From Methylacidiphilum kamchatkense Kam1 (GTDB lineage: Bacteria; Verrucomicrobiota; Verrucomicrobiia; Methylacidiphilales; Methylacidiphilaceae): a stretch of DNA of 64,000 nt. Where the stretch lies: positions 496,001 through 560,000 of the forward strand of contig NZ_CP037899.1 in the NCBI RefSeq assembly GCF_007475525.1, written 5' to 3'. Of this stretch, positions 46,563 to 54,614 are shown piece after piece. Each line of letters begins with the position of its first letter. Position 1 is the stretch's first letter. The notes under the pieces were generated by a model. That model saw nothing but the letters and a program-made list of their open reading frames with translations. It had not been told where the DNA came from and ran no database searches. Both the position numbers and the translations under genes were made by a program.

Positions 46563-48049
46563 ATGGATTTCCCAACCCTCAAGGAGTTTCTTCAGATTGC
46601 TACTACTGCCAATGTAATCCCATTAGTAAGAGAAATCATAGCTGATCTGGACACCCCAGTTTCGGCTTATCTTAAAATTTCTTATGCTTCTCGATACTCT
46701 TTCCTTTTTGAATCTGCTGACCGTGGAAAATTTGGACGTTATTCCTATCTTGGCGCTGATCCCTATTTTATCATTAGTGCTCATGGCAGAAAGATCACAA
46801 TAGAATATCGGGACGGGAAAAAAGTAGATTTTTGGACTGATTCCAATCCACTAAACGAACTAAAAAAAATCATGGATGCTTACAAGGCATTCCCTGTTCC
46901 TCAACTGCCAGATTTTTTGGGGGAATAGTGGGTTATTTGGGATACGAAATGGTTCACTTTTTCGAGCCATCAGTTCCAAGGGCTCGAAAAGACGACTTAG
47001 AAGTTCCTGATCTTTGTTTTCTTCTAGCCGACACATTAATCATTTTTGATCATCAAGAAAGAAAAATGTTTCTTATCGCCAATGCCATAATTGAAAACAA
47101 TGCCTTAGAGGCCTATGAAAAAGCAAAGAGAAAATTAGACGATCTCCAAGAGGCTCTCTCCAAACCGTTGTATCACCCTCTTTTTTTGAGGAACCCGGAC
47201 TGTGGACATGAACTGCCGCTAGCAGTCAATATGACAAAGGAAGAATACATTTCGATGACGGAAAAAATGCAGGAATATATTAGGGCTGGAGATATTTTTC
47301 AGGTTGTTCCTTCCCAAAGATGGCATACCCCATGCAAAAAGGATCCTATAGATGTTTATAGAGCCTTAAGGTTAATTAATCCTTCTCCTTATATGTTTTG
47401 CTTAAAATTTAAAGATTTTTCTTTAGTAGGTTCCTCTCCTGAAGTCCATGTTCGGTTCGACAAGCGGAAAGTCTATGTCAGACCTATTGCCGGAACAAGG
47501 CCTAGGGGACAAAATTCTCCGGAAGAAGAAGCAAAAATTGTTGAGGAGCTCATAAATGACCCGAAGGAGAAAGCCGAGCATATTATGCTTGTTGATTTAG
47601 CTCGGAATGATATTGGAAGGGTCTGTGCTTTTAATTCGATTATTGTCAAAGAACTTATGGTTATTGAAAAATACAGTCATGTGATCCATATGGTTTCTTC
47701 TGTTGAGGGGATAGCTCGTGAAGGCATCTCTCCTTTTGATGTTTTAGAAGCGACTTTCCCTGCAGGGACCGTAACGGGAGCACCTAAAGTCAGGGCTATG
47801 CAAATCATATCTCAATTAGAACCTACTTGCAGAGGACCTTATGCAGGCATTGTAGGATGTTTGAGCTTTTCTGGCTATTTGGACAGCTGTATAGCCATCA
47901 GAACCATTTTGATAAAAAATGGGTATGCGTATCTTCAAGCTGGAGGCGGTCTGGTTGCGGATAGTACTCCTATTGGGGAATACCTTGAATCTTCGAATAA
48001 AGCTAAAGCAGGTATGAAAGCCCTTGCTTTAGTAGAGTCTTTCCTGTAG
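46563..48049 (+). pseudogene. trpE: Anthranilate synthase component I, frameshifted
   Basis: Chorismate plus ammonia to anthranilate, the first committed step of tryptophan synthesis. The first frame (46563-46928) is the N-terminal domain with DTPVSAYLKISYASRYSFLF and RYSYLGADP. The second (46928-48049) holds the catalytic core: DIFQVVPSQRW, NPSPYMFCLKF, GSSPEVHVRF, RPIAGTRPRG, DLARNDIGRV, TFPAGTVTGAPKVRAM and LQAGGGLVADSTP. The join is the G5 run 46919-46923; a sixth G gives PDFLGGIVGYLGYEMVHFF, the conserved motif. The full length is then about 495 residues, normal for TrpE. A genuine knock-out would make the cell a tryptophan auxotroph. Confidence 0.92.
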
Positions 48050-48055
48050 GATAGG

Positions 48056-48661
48056 ATGTCTTTAGAAGCCTTGGATTTTATGCTTCTTGTCATCGATAAC
48101 TACGATTCTTTTACTTACAATCTGGTACAGTATTTTGGAGAGCTTGGGATCGAGCCGACAGTGTATAGAAATGATCAGATCAGTGTTGAAGCCGTTGCTG
48201 CTCTTTCTCCCGATTTTATTGTCATATCGCCAGGTCCTAAAGGTCCTGCCGATGCGGGAGTATCGTGTGAGATCATTGATCGATTAGGTCCATGTATTCC
48301 AATTCTTGGGGTTTGTCTGGGCCATCAATGCATAGGACATGTGTATGGCGCAAAAGTAGTAAGGGCTAAAAGACTAATGCATGGGAAAACCTCTTTCATT
48401 CATCATAACGGAGAGGGGCTTTTTTGGGGTTTACCGAATCCATTTGAAGCCACCCGATACCATTCATTGATTGTAGAAAAAGAGAGTATCCCTTCTTGTC
48501 TTCACATTACTGCTTGGACAGAAGATGACGAAGTGATGGGCTTATCTCATCAAAAATATCCTGTATTTGGGGTTCAATTTCATCCAGAATCCATTTTGAC
48601 AAGAGAAGGAAAAAGAATTTTAAAAAACTTTTTATCCATTAGAAAACAACATATTTTTTAA
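48056..48661 (+). CDS. trpG: Anthranilate synthase component II (glutamine amidotransferase)
   Basis: 201 residues of the class I amidotransferase fold. [18 protein letters not shown] is the family start, with [12 protein letters not shown] and the nucleophile elbow [14 protein letters not shown] containing the catalytic Cys. [13 protein letters not shown] holds the His and Glu of the triad. Supplies ammonia to TrpE, and may also serve PabB in folate synthesis. It lies 6 bp after trpE. The start is either 48056 or the ATG at 48080. Confidence 0.92.
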   Translation: MSLEALDFMLLVIDNYDSFTYNLVQYFGELGIEPTVYRNDQISVEAVAALSPDFIVISPGPKGPADAGVSCEIIDRLGPCIPILGVCLGHQCIGHVYGAKVVRAKRLMHGKTSFIHHNGEGLFWGLPNPFEATRYHSLIVEKESIPSCLHITAWTEDDEVMGLSHQKYPVFGVQFHPESILTREGKRILKNFLSIRKQHIF

Positions 48662-48687
48662 TTTTTCATTTTAATCTTAGAAATACC

Positions 48688-49944
48688 ATGGAATTTCTTC
48701 TTTCCGATCCTACTTTTGCAATGGCCTGTGAGCAGTTCCATAGAGTAGCCAGTTTTTTAGGGTTATCAGAAAAGACAAAAGAAATCATCAAGTGGCCTCA
48801 AAGATCTCTTACTGTTAGCTTTCCAGTTAAAATGGACAATGGAACTATTCGCATGTTTGTGGGCTATAGGGTGCAACATCATCTAGCTTTAGGCCCAACA
48901 AAAGGAGGCATACGGTTTGATCCCGACGTCACGTTAGGAGAAATATCGGCTTTAGCAATGTGGATGAGCTGGAAATGCGCCTTAGTCGGTTTGCCCTTTG
49001 GTGGAGCCAAAGGCGGAGTAGCCTGTAAACCAAGCGAAATGAGTAAAAAAGAACTTGAAGGGTTGACAAGGAGATACACTCAAGAGTTGATTCCTTTTAT
49101 TGGTCCTCAGAAAGATATTCCCGCACCGGACATTGGGACGAATGAACAAATAATGGCATGGATGATGGATACATATTCCATGCAGGTAGGATATACAGCG
49201 CCTGGGGTTGTTACTGGCAAACCGGTGACAATCGGTGGGTCCCTTGGACGAAGAGAAGCTACAGGAAGAGGCGTGGCTTTTCTTGTCAAAAAAGTGAGCG
49301 AAATTTTAAAAATGTCGAATCCTCTTCGGATCATTGTCCAAGGTTTTGGCAATGTAGGATCCGTTACTGTTAGACAACTTGTCGAGCAAGGGGCAGTCCT
49401 CATTGGTGTTTCTGATTTAAGTGGGGCGCTTTATAATCCTAAAGGAATAAATTGTGCCCATCTGTGTGCCTATAAAGAAAAAACAGGCATGTTGGCAGGA
49501 TTTCCGGAAGCAGATCCAATTGATGGTTTCGATTTGCTTTGCCAACGCTGTGATGTGTTAATCCCAGCAGCCAAAGAAAGAGTGATAACTAAAAAAAATG
49601 CAGGAAAATTACAATGCCGTATTTTAGCTGAAGGAGCAAATGGTCCGACAACACCAGAAGCTGATAAAATATTAGAGGAAAGAAAGGATATTTTTGTCAT
49701 ACCTGATATTTTATGCAATTCAGGAGGTGTAATTGTGAGTTATTTTGAATGGGTGCAAGATATGCAAAGCTATTTTTGGTCGGAAAGAGAAGTTTTTGAT
49801 GCTCTCTATCGAATTCTCTCTGCAACGTTACATTCTATTATGAAATTTTCTCAGGAAAGAAAAGTCTCCACAAGAATGGCAGCTCTATCCCTAGGCATTA
49901 AAAAAGTAGCTGAAGCTAAAGAGATGCGTGGGGTTTTCCCTTAG
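48688..49944 (+). CDS. gdhA: Glu/Leu/Phe/Val dehydrogenase family, probably glutamate dehydrogenase
   Basis: 418 residues. The catalytic region has LGPTKGGIRFDPDVTLGEIS, the active-site Lys context WMSWKCALVGLPFGGAKGG, and DIPAPDIGTNEQIMAWMMD. The Rossmann domain has IVQGFGNVGSVTVRQLVEQG, and the C-terminal domain has FVIPDILCNSGGVIVSYFEW. This length and these motifs match the hexameric GDH type that interconverts glutamate and 2-oxoglutarate plus ammonium. Cofactor preference is undetermined. Confidence 0.92.
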   Translation: MEFLLSDPTFAMACEQFHRVASFLGLSEKTKEIIKWPQRSLTVSFPVKMDNGTIRMFVGYRVQHHLALGPTKGGIRFDPDVTLGEISALAMWMSWKCALVGLPFGGAKGGVACKPSEMSKKELEGLTRRYTQELIPFIGPQKDIPAPDIGTNEQIMAWMMDTYSMQVGYTAPGVVTGKPVTIGGSLGRREATGRGVAFLVKKVSEILKMSNPLRIIVQGFGNVGSVTVRQLVEQGAVLIGVSDLSGALYNPKGINCAHLCAYKEKTGMLAGFPEADPIDGFDLLCQRCDVLIPAAKERVITKKNAGKLQCRILAEGANGPTTPEADKILEERKDIFVIPDILCNSGGVIVSYFEWVQDMQSYFWSEREVFDALYRILSATLHSIMKFSQERKVSTRMAALSLGIKKVAEAKEMRGVFP

Positions 49945-50053
49945 ACTCAATCATATTGGGAATTCTAACTGTTTTTGAAATAGGCGATTGAAAGAATTGT
50001 CATACCACTTCTAATTTTCGATGCTACACTTTTCTTTTGCTGCTCTTTCGTAT

Positions 50054-50977
50054 ATGGATCGATTGAATGTTTTGAAAACAAACAAGATGATCCATGCTTT
50101 GTTTTGTTTTTTGTTTTTTTCTTTGTTGGCAATGCAACAGGGAGTAAGCCAAGAGGCTCTAAATCACGAAGATAAGACCCAGTCGGCGAATAATTATATA
50201 AGGAATTCTGGGGGAGTGGAAGCTTCCGTATCCCAACCTGCCGAGCCTGTGTTGCGGGGTGCAATGGTCAAACTAACGGATTTTGGATCTGATGATGTGG
50301 GCTATCTTTCGATTCCAGATCAAGAGCCAAAAGGTGGTGTGGTTCTTGTCCCAGGGATTTGGGGGTTAAGTCAAGGCATAAAATTCCTTGCAGACCATTT
50401 TTCAAAAGATGGATATGTGGCTTTAGCTGTGGATCTTTTTAACGGTATCGTTCCGAAGGATAGCTCTTCTGCTGCTGATTTGAGAAGATTTGTTAGAGAA
50501 GAATCTGCTTTGAATGTTATAGCAGCTGCTGTCCGGTTTCTTCATGAAAGTCCTAGATTTCACACGACCAAGGTAGGAGTAGTTGGATGGGACATCGGTG
50601 GAGAATACACATTAGAAGCTGCGATCAATGTAAAAGGTATCAACGCTGTAGTCATTTACTACGGAGAAGTGAATCTTGAAAAAAGAAAACTTTCCAAACT
50701 TCGAGTTCCAGTGTGCTACTTTTATGCTGAAAAGGATCAGACGATTTCGAAAGAAAAAATAATTCATTTTGTCAACGCATTAGAAGAAGAAAAAAAACCA
50801 CTCACATTTTACAGTTTTGAAGCTCAACACGGCTTTGCAGATCCTGCAAGTACAAATTACGATCCTACCACTGCCGAAGCAGCGTGGAATATTTCAATCA
50901 ATTTTTTAGAAAAAGAGTTTAATGCCATTAAAAAAGAGACAGGATTCCTGGATAGGATTATTCATAGCAAAGAGTAA
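50054..50977 (+). CDS. Exported dienelactone-hydrolase-like protein with Asp at the nucleophile position
   Basis: About 307 residues. A leader with a basic n-region and hydrophobic core (MIHALFCFLFFSLLAMQQGV) suggests periplasmic export. The alpha/beta-hydrolase fold follows: GGVVLVPGIWGLSQGIKFLA, GYVALAVDLFNG, and TTKVGVVGWDIGGEYTLEAA. In DLH the elbow is G-x-C-x-G-G; here the Cys codon is GAC (50591-50593), an Asp. A downstream Asp (AEKDQTIS) and His (EAQHGFADP) remain. Asp-based nucleophiles occur in dehalogenases and epoxide hydrolases, so activity may differ from lactone hydrolysis. An upstream in-frame ATG at 50021 exists. Confidence 0.82.
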   Translation: MDRLNVLKTNKMIHALFCFLFFSLLAMQQGVSQEALNHEDKTQSANNYIRNSGGVEASVSQPAEPVLRGAMVKLTDFGSDDVGYLSIPDQEPKGGVVLVPGIWGLSQGIKFLADHFSKDGYVALAVDLFNGIVPKDSSSAADLRRFVREESALNVIAAAVRFLHESPRFHTTKVGVVGWDIGGEYTLEAAINVKGINAVVIYYGEVNLEKRKLSKLRVPVCYFYAEKDQTISKEKIIHFVNALEEEKKPLTFYSFEAQHGFADPASTNYDPTTAEAAWNISINFLEKEFNAIKKETGFLDRIIHSKE

Positions 50978-50998
50978 TGGAGAGGTATCAAAAAAAAA

Positions 50999-51016
50999 CT
51001 CAGGTAAGCACCTGAG
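50999..51016 (+). terminator. Hairpin after the DLH-like gene
   Basis: CTCAGG (50999-51004) and CCTGAG (51011-51016) form a perfect 6-bp stem with a 6-nt loop, 22 bp after the stop codon and followed by a pyrimidine-rich GGCTTCTTCTTTCT. The U tract is interrupted by C residues, so termination may be leaky. Confidence 0.45.
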
Positions 51017-51452
51017 GGCTTCTTCTTTCTGGAATTGCTACTTTAAATAAATAGCCAATATCCCTCTTGGCTCAGGAACTGGTTGTGGCAATGACTGCCA
51101 TTGTTATTCTGCTTTCCATCTGGAAGACATAAAGCTTGACAAGCATTCAAACTGATTTCCTATTCTTTGGGATCCTTTAATAGGGATTTTTTCCCATTCG
51201 TAATTCATAAAGCTATCAGAAAATTGGGATAGACAAGAAAAGAGGCTTTCCTATATCTGGTGTAAGAACTATGAATGACTCTGAGGACTCCTGTCTGTTT
51301 GGATTTTAAAATACACTTTCATAGGCAAGCCAAAGGAATGCCAAACTGTTTATTTTAAATGCATCGATGTTTGCCTAGTCACAATGGTTTTTGTTATCTA
51401 GTACAAATTTTTCGTATTGACCCGAACAAAAAGAACAGTTATCCAACATTCC
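51017..51452. other. Intergenic region upstream of shc
   Basis: About 435 bp with no supported ORF. It contains small palindromes such as TTCCATCTGGAA near 51115-51126 and GGGATTTTTTCCC near 51183-51195. I see no RNA gene or repeat family. It presumably carries the promoter of the hopanoid unit, but no -10/-35 pair could be fixed with confidence. Confidence 0.4.
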
Positions 51453-53522
51453 ATGCATTCAGGAAGGCTTTTTTTAAAAAAGGAAAATGAGATTGGGGAC
51501 AATAAAAAGCTTCGTTCTGTCCCTCTTTCTTTAGTTGAGGAAACCTTAAACTTTCCACAAAAAGTGGCAGAGACGATTAAAAAAGCCCAAAGATATCTTC
51601 TTTCTATACAAAAAGAAGATGGGCATTGGGTAGGGGAATTGTTTGTGGATGTGACGCTCGCTTGCGATTGCATTCACTTGATGCATTGGAGAGGAAAGAT
51701 TGACTACAAAAAACAGAAACGATTGGTAAAGCATATACTGGACAGGCAGCTTCCTGATGGCGGATGGAATATTTATCCTGGAGGTCCTAGTGAAGTCAAT
51801 GCCACAGTCAAAGCCTATTTCGCCCTTAAATTAGCTGGTTTCTCTCCAGATGAACCTTTAATGGCTAAAGCCCGCTCAACTATTCTTAGGCTTGGAGGAA
51901 TCCCTAAGTGCATGACTTATACAAAGCTGGGGCTAGCCCTTTTAGGGGTTTATCCATGGGACCGCCTTCCTGTTATCCCCCCAGAAATTATCCTTTTCCC
52001 GAATTGGTTTCCTTTCAATCTCTATGAAATATCGGCCTGGAGCCGGACCATGCTTGTTCCCCTATCTATTATCCATCATTTTAAGCCGACAAGAGTTCTC
52101 CCTGAAAAATTGCAGTTGCATGAGCTCTTCCCCTATGGAACGGAACGTGGGAAGTTTTCTTGGCTAAAGAAAGGGGCAAAATATTTGTCTAAAGAAGGTT
52201 TATTTTTAGCTTGTGATAAATTTTTACAATATTGGGATAAGACTTCATTGAAGCCGTTTAGGAAAATGGCGATAGAAAAAGCTGAAAAATGGATGTTAGA
52301 GCGTATAGCTGCTGGATCCGATGGCCTGGGAGCTATTTTCCCAGCCATGCATTATGCGATCATGGCTTTGATTGCTTTAGGATATACCGAAGACAATCCA
52401 ATCCTAAAAAAGGCTATTGCTGATTTTGAGGCGTTAGAAGTAGACGATCAGAAAAACGATGATTTAAGAATACAACCCTGTTTTTCTCCACTTTGGGATA
52501 CAGCCGTTGGCCTTGTGGCTTTGGCTGAATCAGGTTATGAAAGAAATGCTCCGCAGCTGAAGAAAGCTGCTCATTGGATAATAAACAGAGAAATAAGAAT
52601 CAAAGGGGATTGGCATGTTAGAAATCCCCATCCTGAAGCTAGTGGTTGGGCTTTCGAGTACAACAACATGTATTATCCAGATGTGGATGATACGCTCATG
52701 GTACTTTTGGCCCTGCGACTGATTGATATAGATGATAAGATAAAGAAAGAAGAAGTAATTCAGAGAGCTTTACGATGGGTCATCAGTTTTCAATGTAAGA
52801 ATGGAGGGTGGGCTGCTTTTGATAAAAACGTTTATAAGAAATGGTTAGAAGATGTTCCTTTTGCTGATCATAATGCGATACTTGATCCTCCTTGTTCGGA
52901 TATAACTGCAAGGGCATTAGAATTATTCGGCAAAATGGGGATTAGAAAAAATGAAAAGTTTGTACAAAAAGCGATTCGTTATCTAAAAGAAACTCAAGAA
53001 AGTGATGGCTCTTGGATGGGGAGGTGGGGAGTTAATTATATCTATGGGACATGGCAGGCCTTAAGAGGATTGCAAGCGATTGGAGAAGACATGACTCAGG
53101 AATGGATTTTAAGGGCTAGGGATTGGCTAGAGTCTTGTCAGAATGAAGATGGTGGATGGGGAGAAACTCCAGCCTCTTATGATAATCCTCAGCTCAAAGG
53201 AAAAGGACCAAGTACGGCTTCTCAAACTGCTTGGGCTGTAAGTGGCATTATGGCATGTGGCGACATTTTCCGGCCGAGCGTTACACGGGGAATTAAGTAT
53301 TTATGTGAACGACAACTTTCCGATGGATCTTGGGCTGAGGAATTCTTAACTGGTACCGGATTCCCTGGCGTTTTTTACTTAAAATACGATATGTACAGAA
53401 ATGCATGGCCTCTACTTGTCATTGGGGAGTATTATAGGCAATATCAACAAGCTAAAGAGCGAGCTACCTATTGGGTAGATGCGACTCTTGGGTGCATGGA
53501 AAAGAGGCTTTCAGCTGTATGA
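51453..53522 (+). CDS. shc: Squalene-hopene cyclase
   Basis: 689 residues from the ATG at 51453; the frame is open to a TTG at 51417. The monotopic membrane enzyme folds squalene to hopene/hopanol. Repeated QW motifs are visible (RQLPDGGWNIY, FQCKNGGWAAF, QESDGSWMGRW, QNEDGGWGE, RQLSDGSWAEE). The protonating DxDD motif is DVDD at residues 410-413 in YYPDVDDTLM. The end FLKYDMYRNAWPL-type pattern is typical. It overlaps hpnG by 4 bp (ATGA). Confidence 0.97.
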   Translation: MHSGRLFLKKENEIGDNKKLRSVPLSLVEETLNFPQKVAETIKKAQRYLLSIQKEDGHWVGELFVDVTLACDCIHLMHWRGKIDYKKQKRLVKHILDRQLPDGGWNIYPGGPSEVNATVKAYFALKLAGFSPDEPLMAKARSTILRLGGIPKCMTYTKLGLALLGVYPWDRLPVIPPEIILFPNWFPFNLYEISAWSRTMLVPLSIIHHFKPTRVLPEKLQLHELFPYGTERGKFSWLKKGAKYLSKEGLFLACDKFLQYWDKTSLKPFRKMAIEKAEKWMLERIAAGSDGLGAIFPAMHYAIMALIALGYTEDNPILKKAIADFEALEVDDQKNDDLRIQPCFSPLWDTAVGLVALAESGYERNAPQLKKAAHWIINREIRIKGDWHVRNPHPEASGWAFEYNNMYYPDVDDTLMVLLALRLIDIDDKIKKEEVIQRALRWVISFQCKNGGWAAFDKNVYKKWLEDVPFADHNAILDPPCSDITARALELFGKMGIRKNEKFVQKAIRYLKETQESDGSWMGRWGVNYIYGTWQALRGLQAIGEDMTQEWILRARDWLESCQNEDGGWGETPASYDNPQLKGKGPSTASQTAWAVSGIMACGDIFRPSVTRGIKYLCERQLSDGSWAEEFLTGTGFPGVFYLKYDMYRNAWPLLVIGEYYRQYQQAKERATYWVDATLGCMEKRLSAV

Positions 53523-54214
53523 TAGCCATTGGATTTGCTGTCGAACATGAAGGGAAGGAGATATTGGACCATGTTCTTAAAGAAAAAAAGGAAGTAGAAG
53601 GACATGTTTTTTATTTAGGAGAATATGCTCGCAAGGCTATCTGTGGTATGGTATTGGGGATGGGAAAAAGAAAGTCTGCCCGAAGTGCCGAACTCTTATT
53701 AAGGAATTTTTCACCCTCCCTATTTATTCTAGCTGGCTATTCTGGTGCCTTGGTTCCTGGAATCCTTAAAGGAGAAGTATGCGCTGTAGAAAATTACCTC
53801 TCCGAAGAACTACGTCCTATTCTTTTAGGGCAAGGATTGCCTCTCTACAAGACTGTCTGTTCTGATGTTATTGTTGCAGACCCGGAAAGCAGATCAAAAA
53901 TGGCGCAACTTTCCGCTTCCCAAATTGTCGATATGGAAACGGAAGCAGTCTATAATACCGTCCAGGCACATGGAGTGGCTTTTTGTTCGATTCGAGTTAT
54001 TAGTGATGAGTATGGAGATAGGCTACCAGTGGGAGCAATAATGTCTTCTTGGGATTCAGAAAAAGGGAAATCCAAACCCTTCTCTCTTATTCGTTATCTT
54101 GTAAGTCATCCTAAAGAAACAATCCCTTTTTTTCAGTTTGTTTCTACTTTACCTAAGATTCGCAGAAAGTTGACCAAGGTAATACTTACGCTTATTTATA
54201 ATTTAGAAATATAA
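53519..54214 (+). CDS. hpnG: Hopanoid-associated phosphorylase/nucleosidase HpnG
   Basis: 231 residues of the PNP/MTAN phosphorylase fold: SLFILAGYSGALVPGILKGE, then VDMETEAVYNTVQAHGVAFC, which carries the Glu pair that binds ribose. HpnG releases adenine from adenosylhopane to give ribosylhopane in side-chain extension. Its ATG overlaps the shc stop as ATGA, so translation is coupled, supporting the HpnG call over a generic nucleoside phosphorylase. HpnH is not in the window. Confidence 0.85.
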   Translation: MIAIGFAVEHEGKEILDHVLKEKKEVEGHVFYLGEYARKAICGMVLGMGKRKSARSAELLLRNFSPSLFILAGYSGALVPGILKGEVCAVENYLSEELRPILLGQGLPLYKTVCSDVIVADPESRSKMAQLSASQIVDMETEAVYNTVQAHGVAFCSIRVISDEYGDRLPVGAIMSSWDSEKGKSKPFSLIRYLVSHPKETIPFFQFVSTLPKIRRKLTKVILTLIYNLEI

Positions 54215-54225
54215 GGAACTATATT

Positions 54226-54567
54226 ATGAACAGCACTTTTCCTTTACAGTTGAATATTAACCTTACCCCAATGGCTCTTTCAAAGATTAAAAAACTAACT
54301 GATTCTCATCCTGGATATATGTTAAGGCTTTCGGTAACAAAAGGTGGATGTGCTGGCAACGAATATCTACTAGAACTAGCCATACCCAAGGAAAAGGATA
54401 TTCGGTTAAAAATAGAAGATGTTGTTGTGGCTATCGATCCAGAAAGTAGTCATTTATTAGCCGGTTCAACCATTGATTATAAAGAGGGTCTAACCCAAGG
54501 TGGTTTTAGGATCATCAATCCTCAAGCTAAATCGACCTGTGGGTGTGGGTCTTCTTTTCAGGTTTAA
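54226..54567 (+). CDS. A-type iron-sulfur carrier (HesB/IscA/ErpA family)
   Basis: 113 residues. The three conserved Cys are present: Cys42 in TKGGCAGNEY and Cys105 plus Cys107 in STCGCGSSFQV. The spacing matches A-type carriers that pass 2Fe-2S or 4Fe-4S clusters to target enzymes. It lies 11 bp after hpnG, so it may be co-transcribed with the hopanoid pair, although leuS follows on the same strand. HpnH, a radical SAM enzyme, would be a plausible client; that is inference. Confidence 0.9.
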   Translation: MNSTFPLQLNINLTPMALSKIKKLTDSHPGYMLRLSVTKGGCAGNEYLLELAIPKEKDIRLKIEDVVVAIDPESSHLLAGSTIDYKEGLTQGGFRIINPQAKSTCGCGSSFQV

Positions 54568-54614
54568 TTTCTGTTTTTTTCTCTTAATATTTTTTAAATT
54601 TTAAACATTTTTCT

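Noticed and set aside
1105-46923. Programmed frameshifting as explanation for the split genes
   Set aside because: The sites lie in unrelated genes, most runs are short, no shared stimulatory structure was seen, and all need the same one-base addition. A technical cause is simpler.
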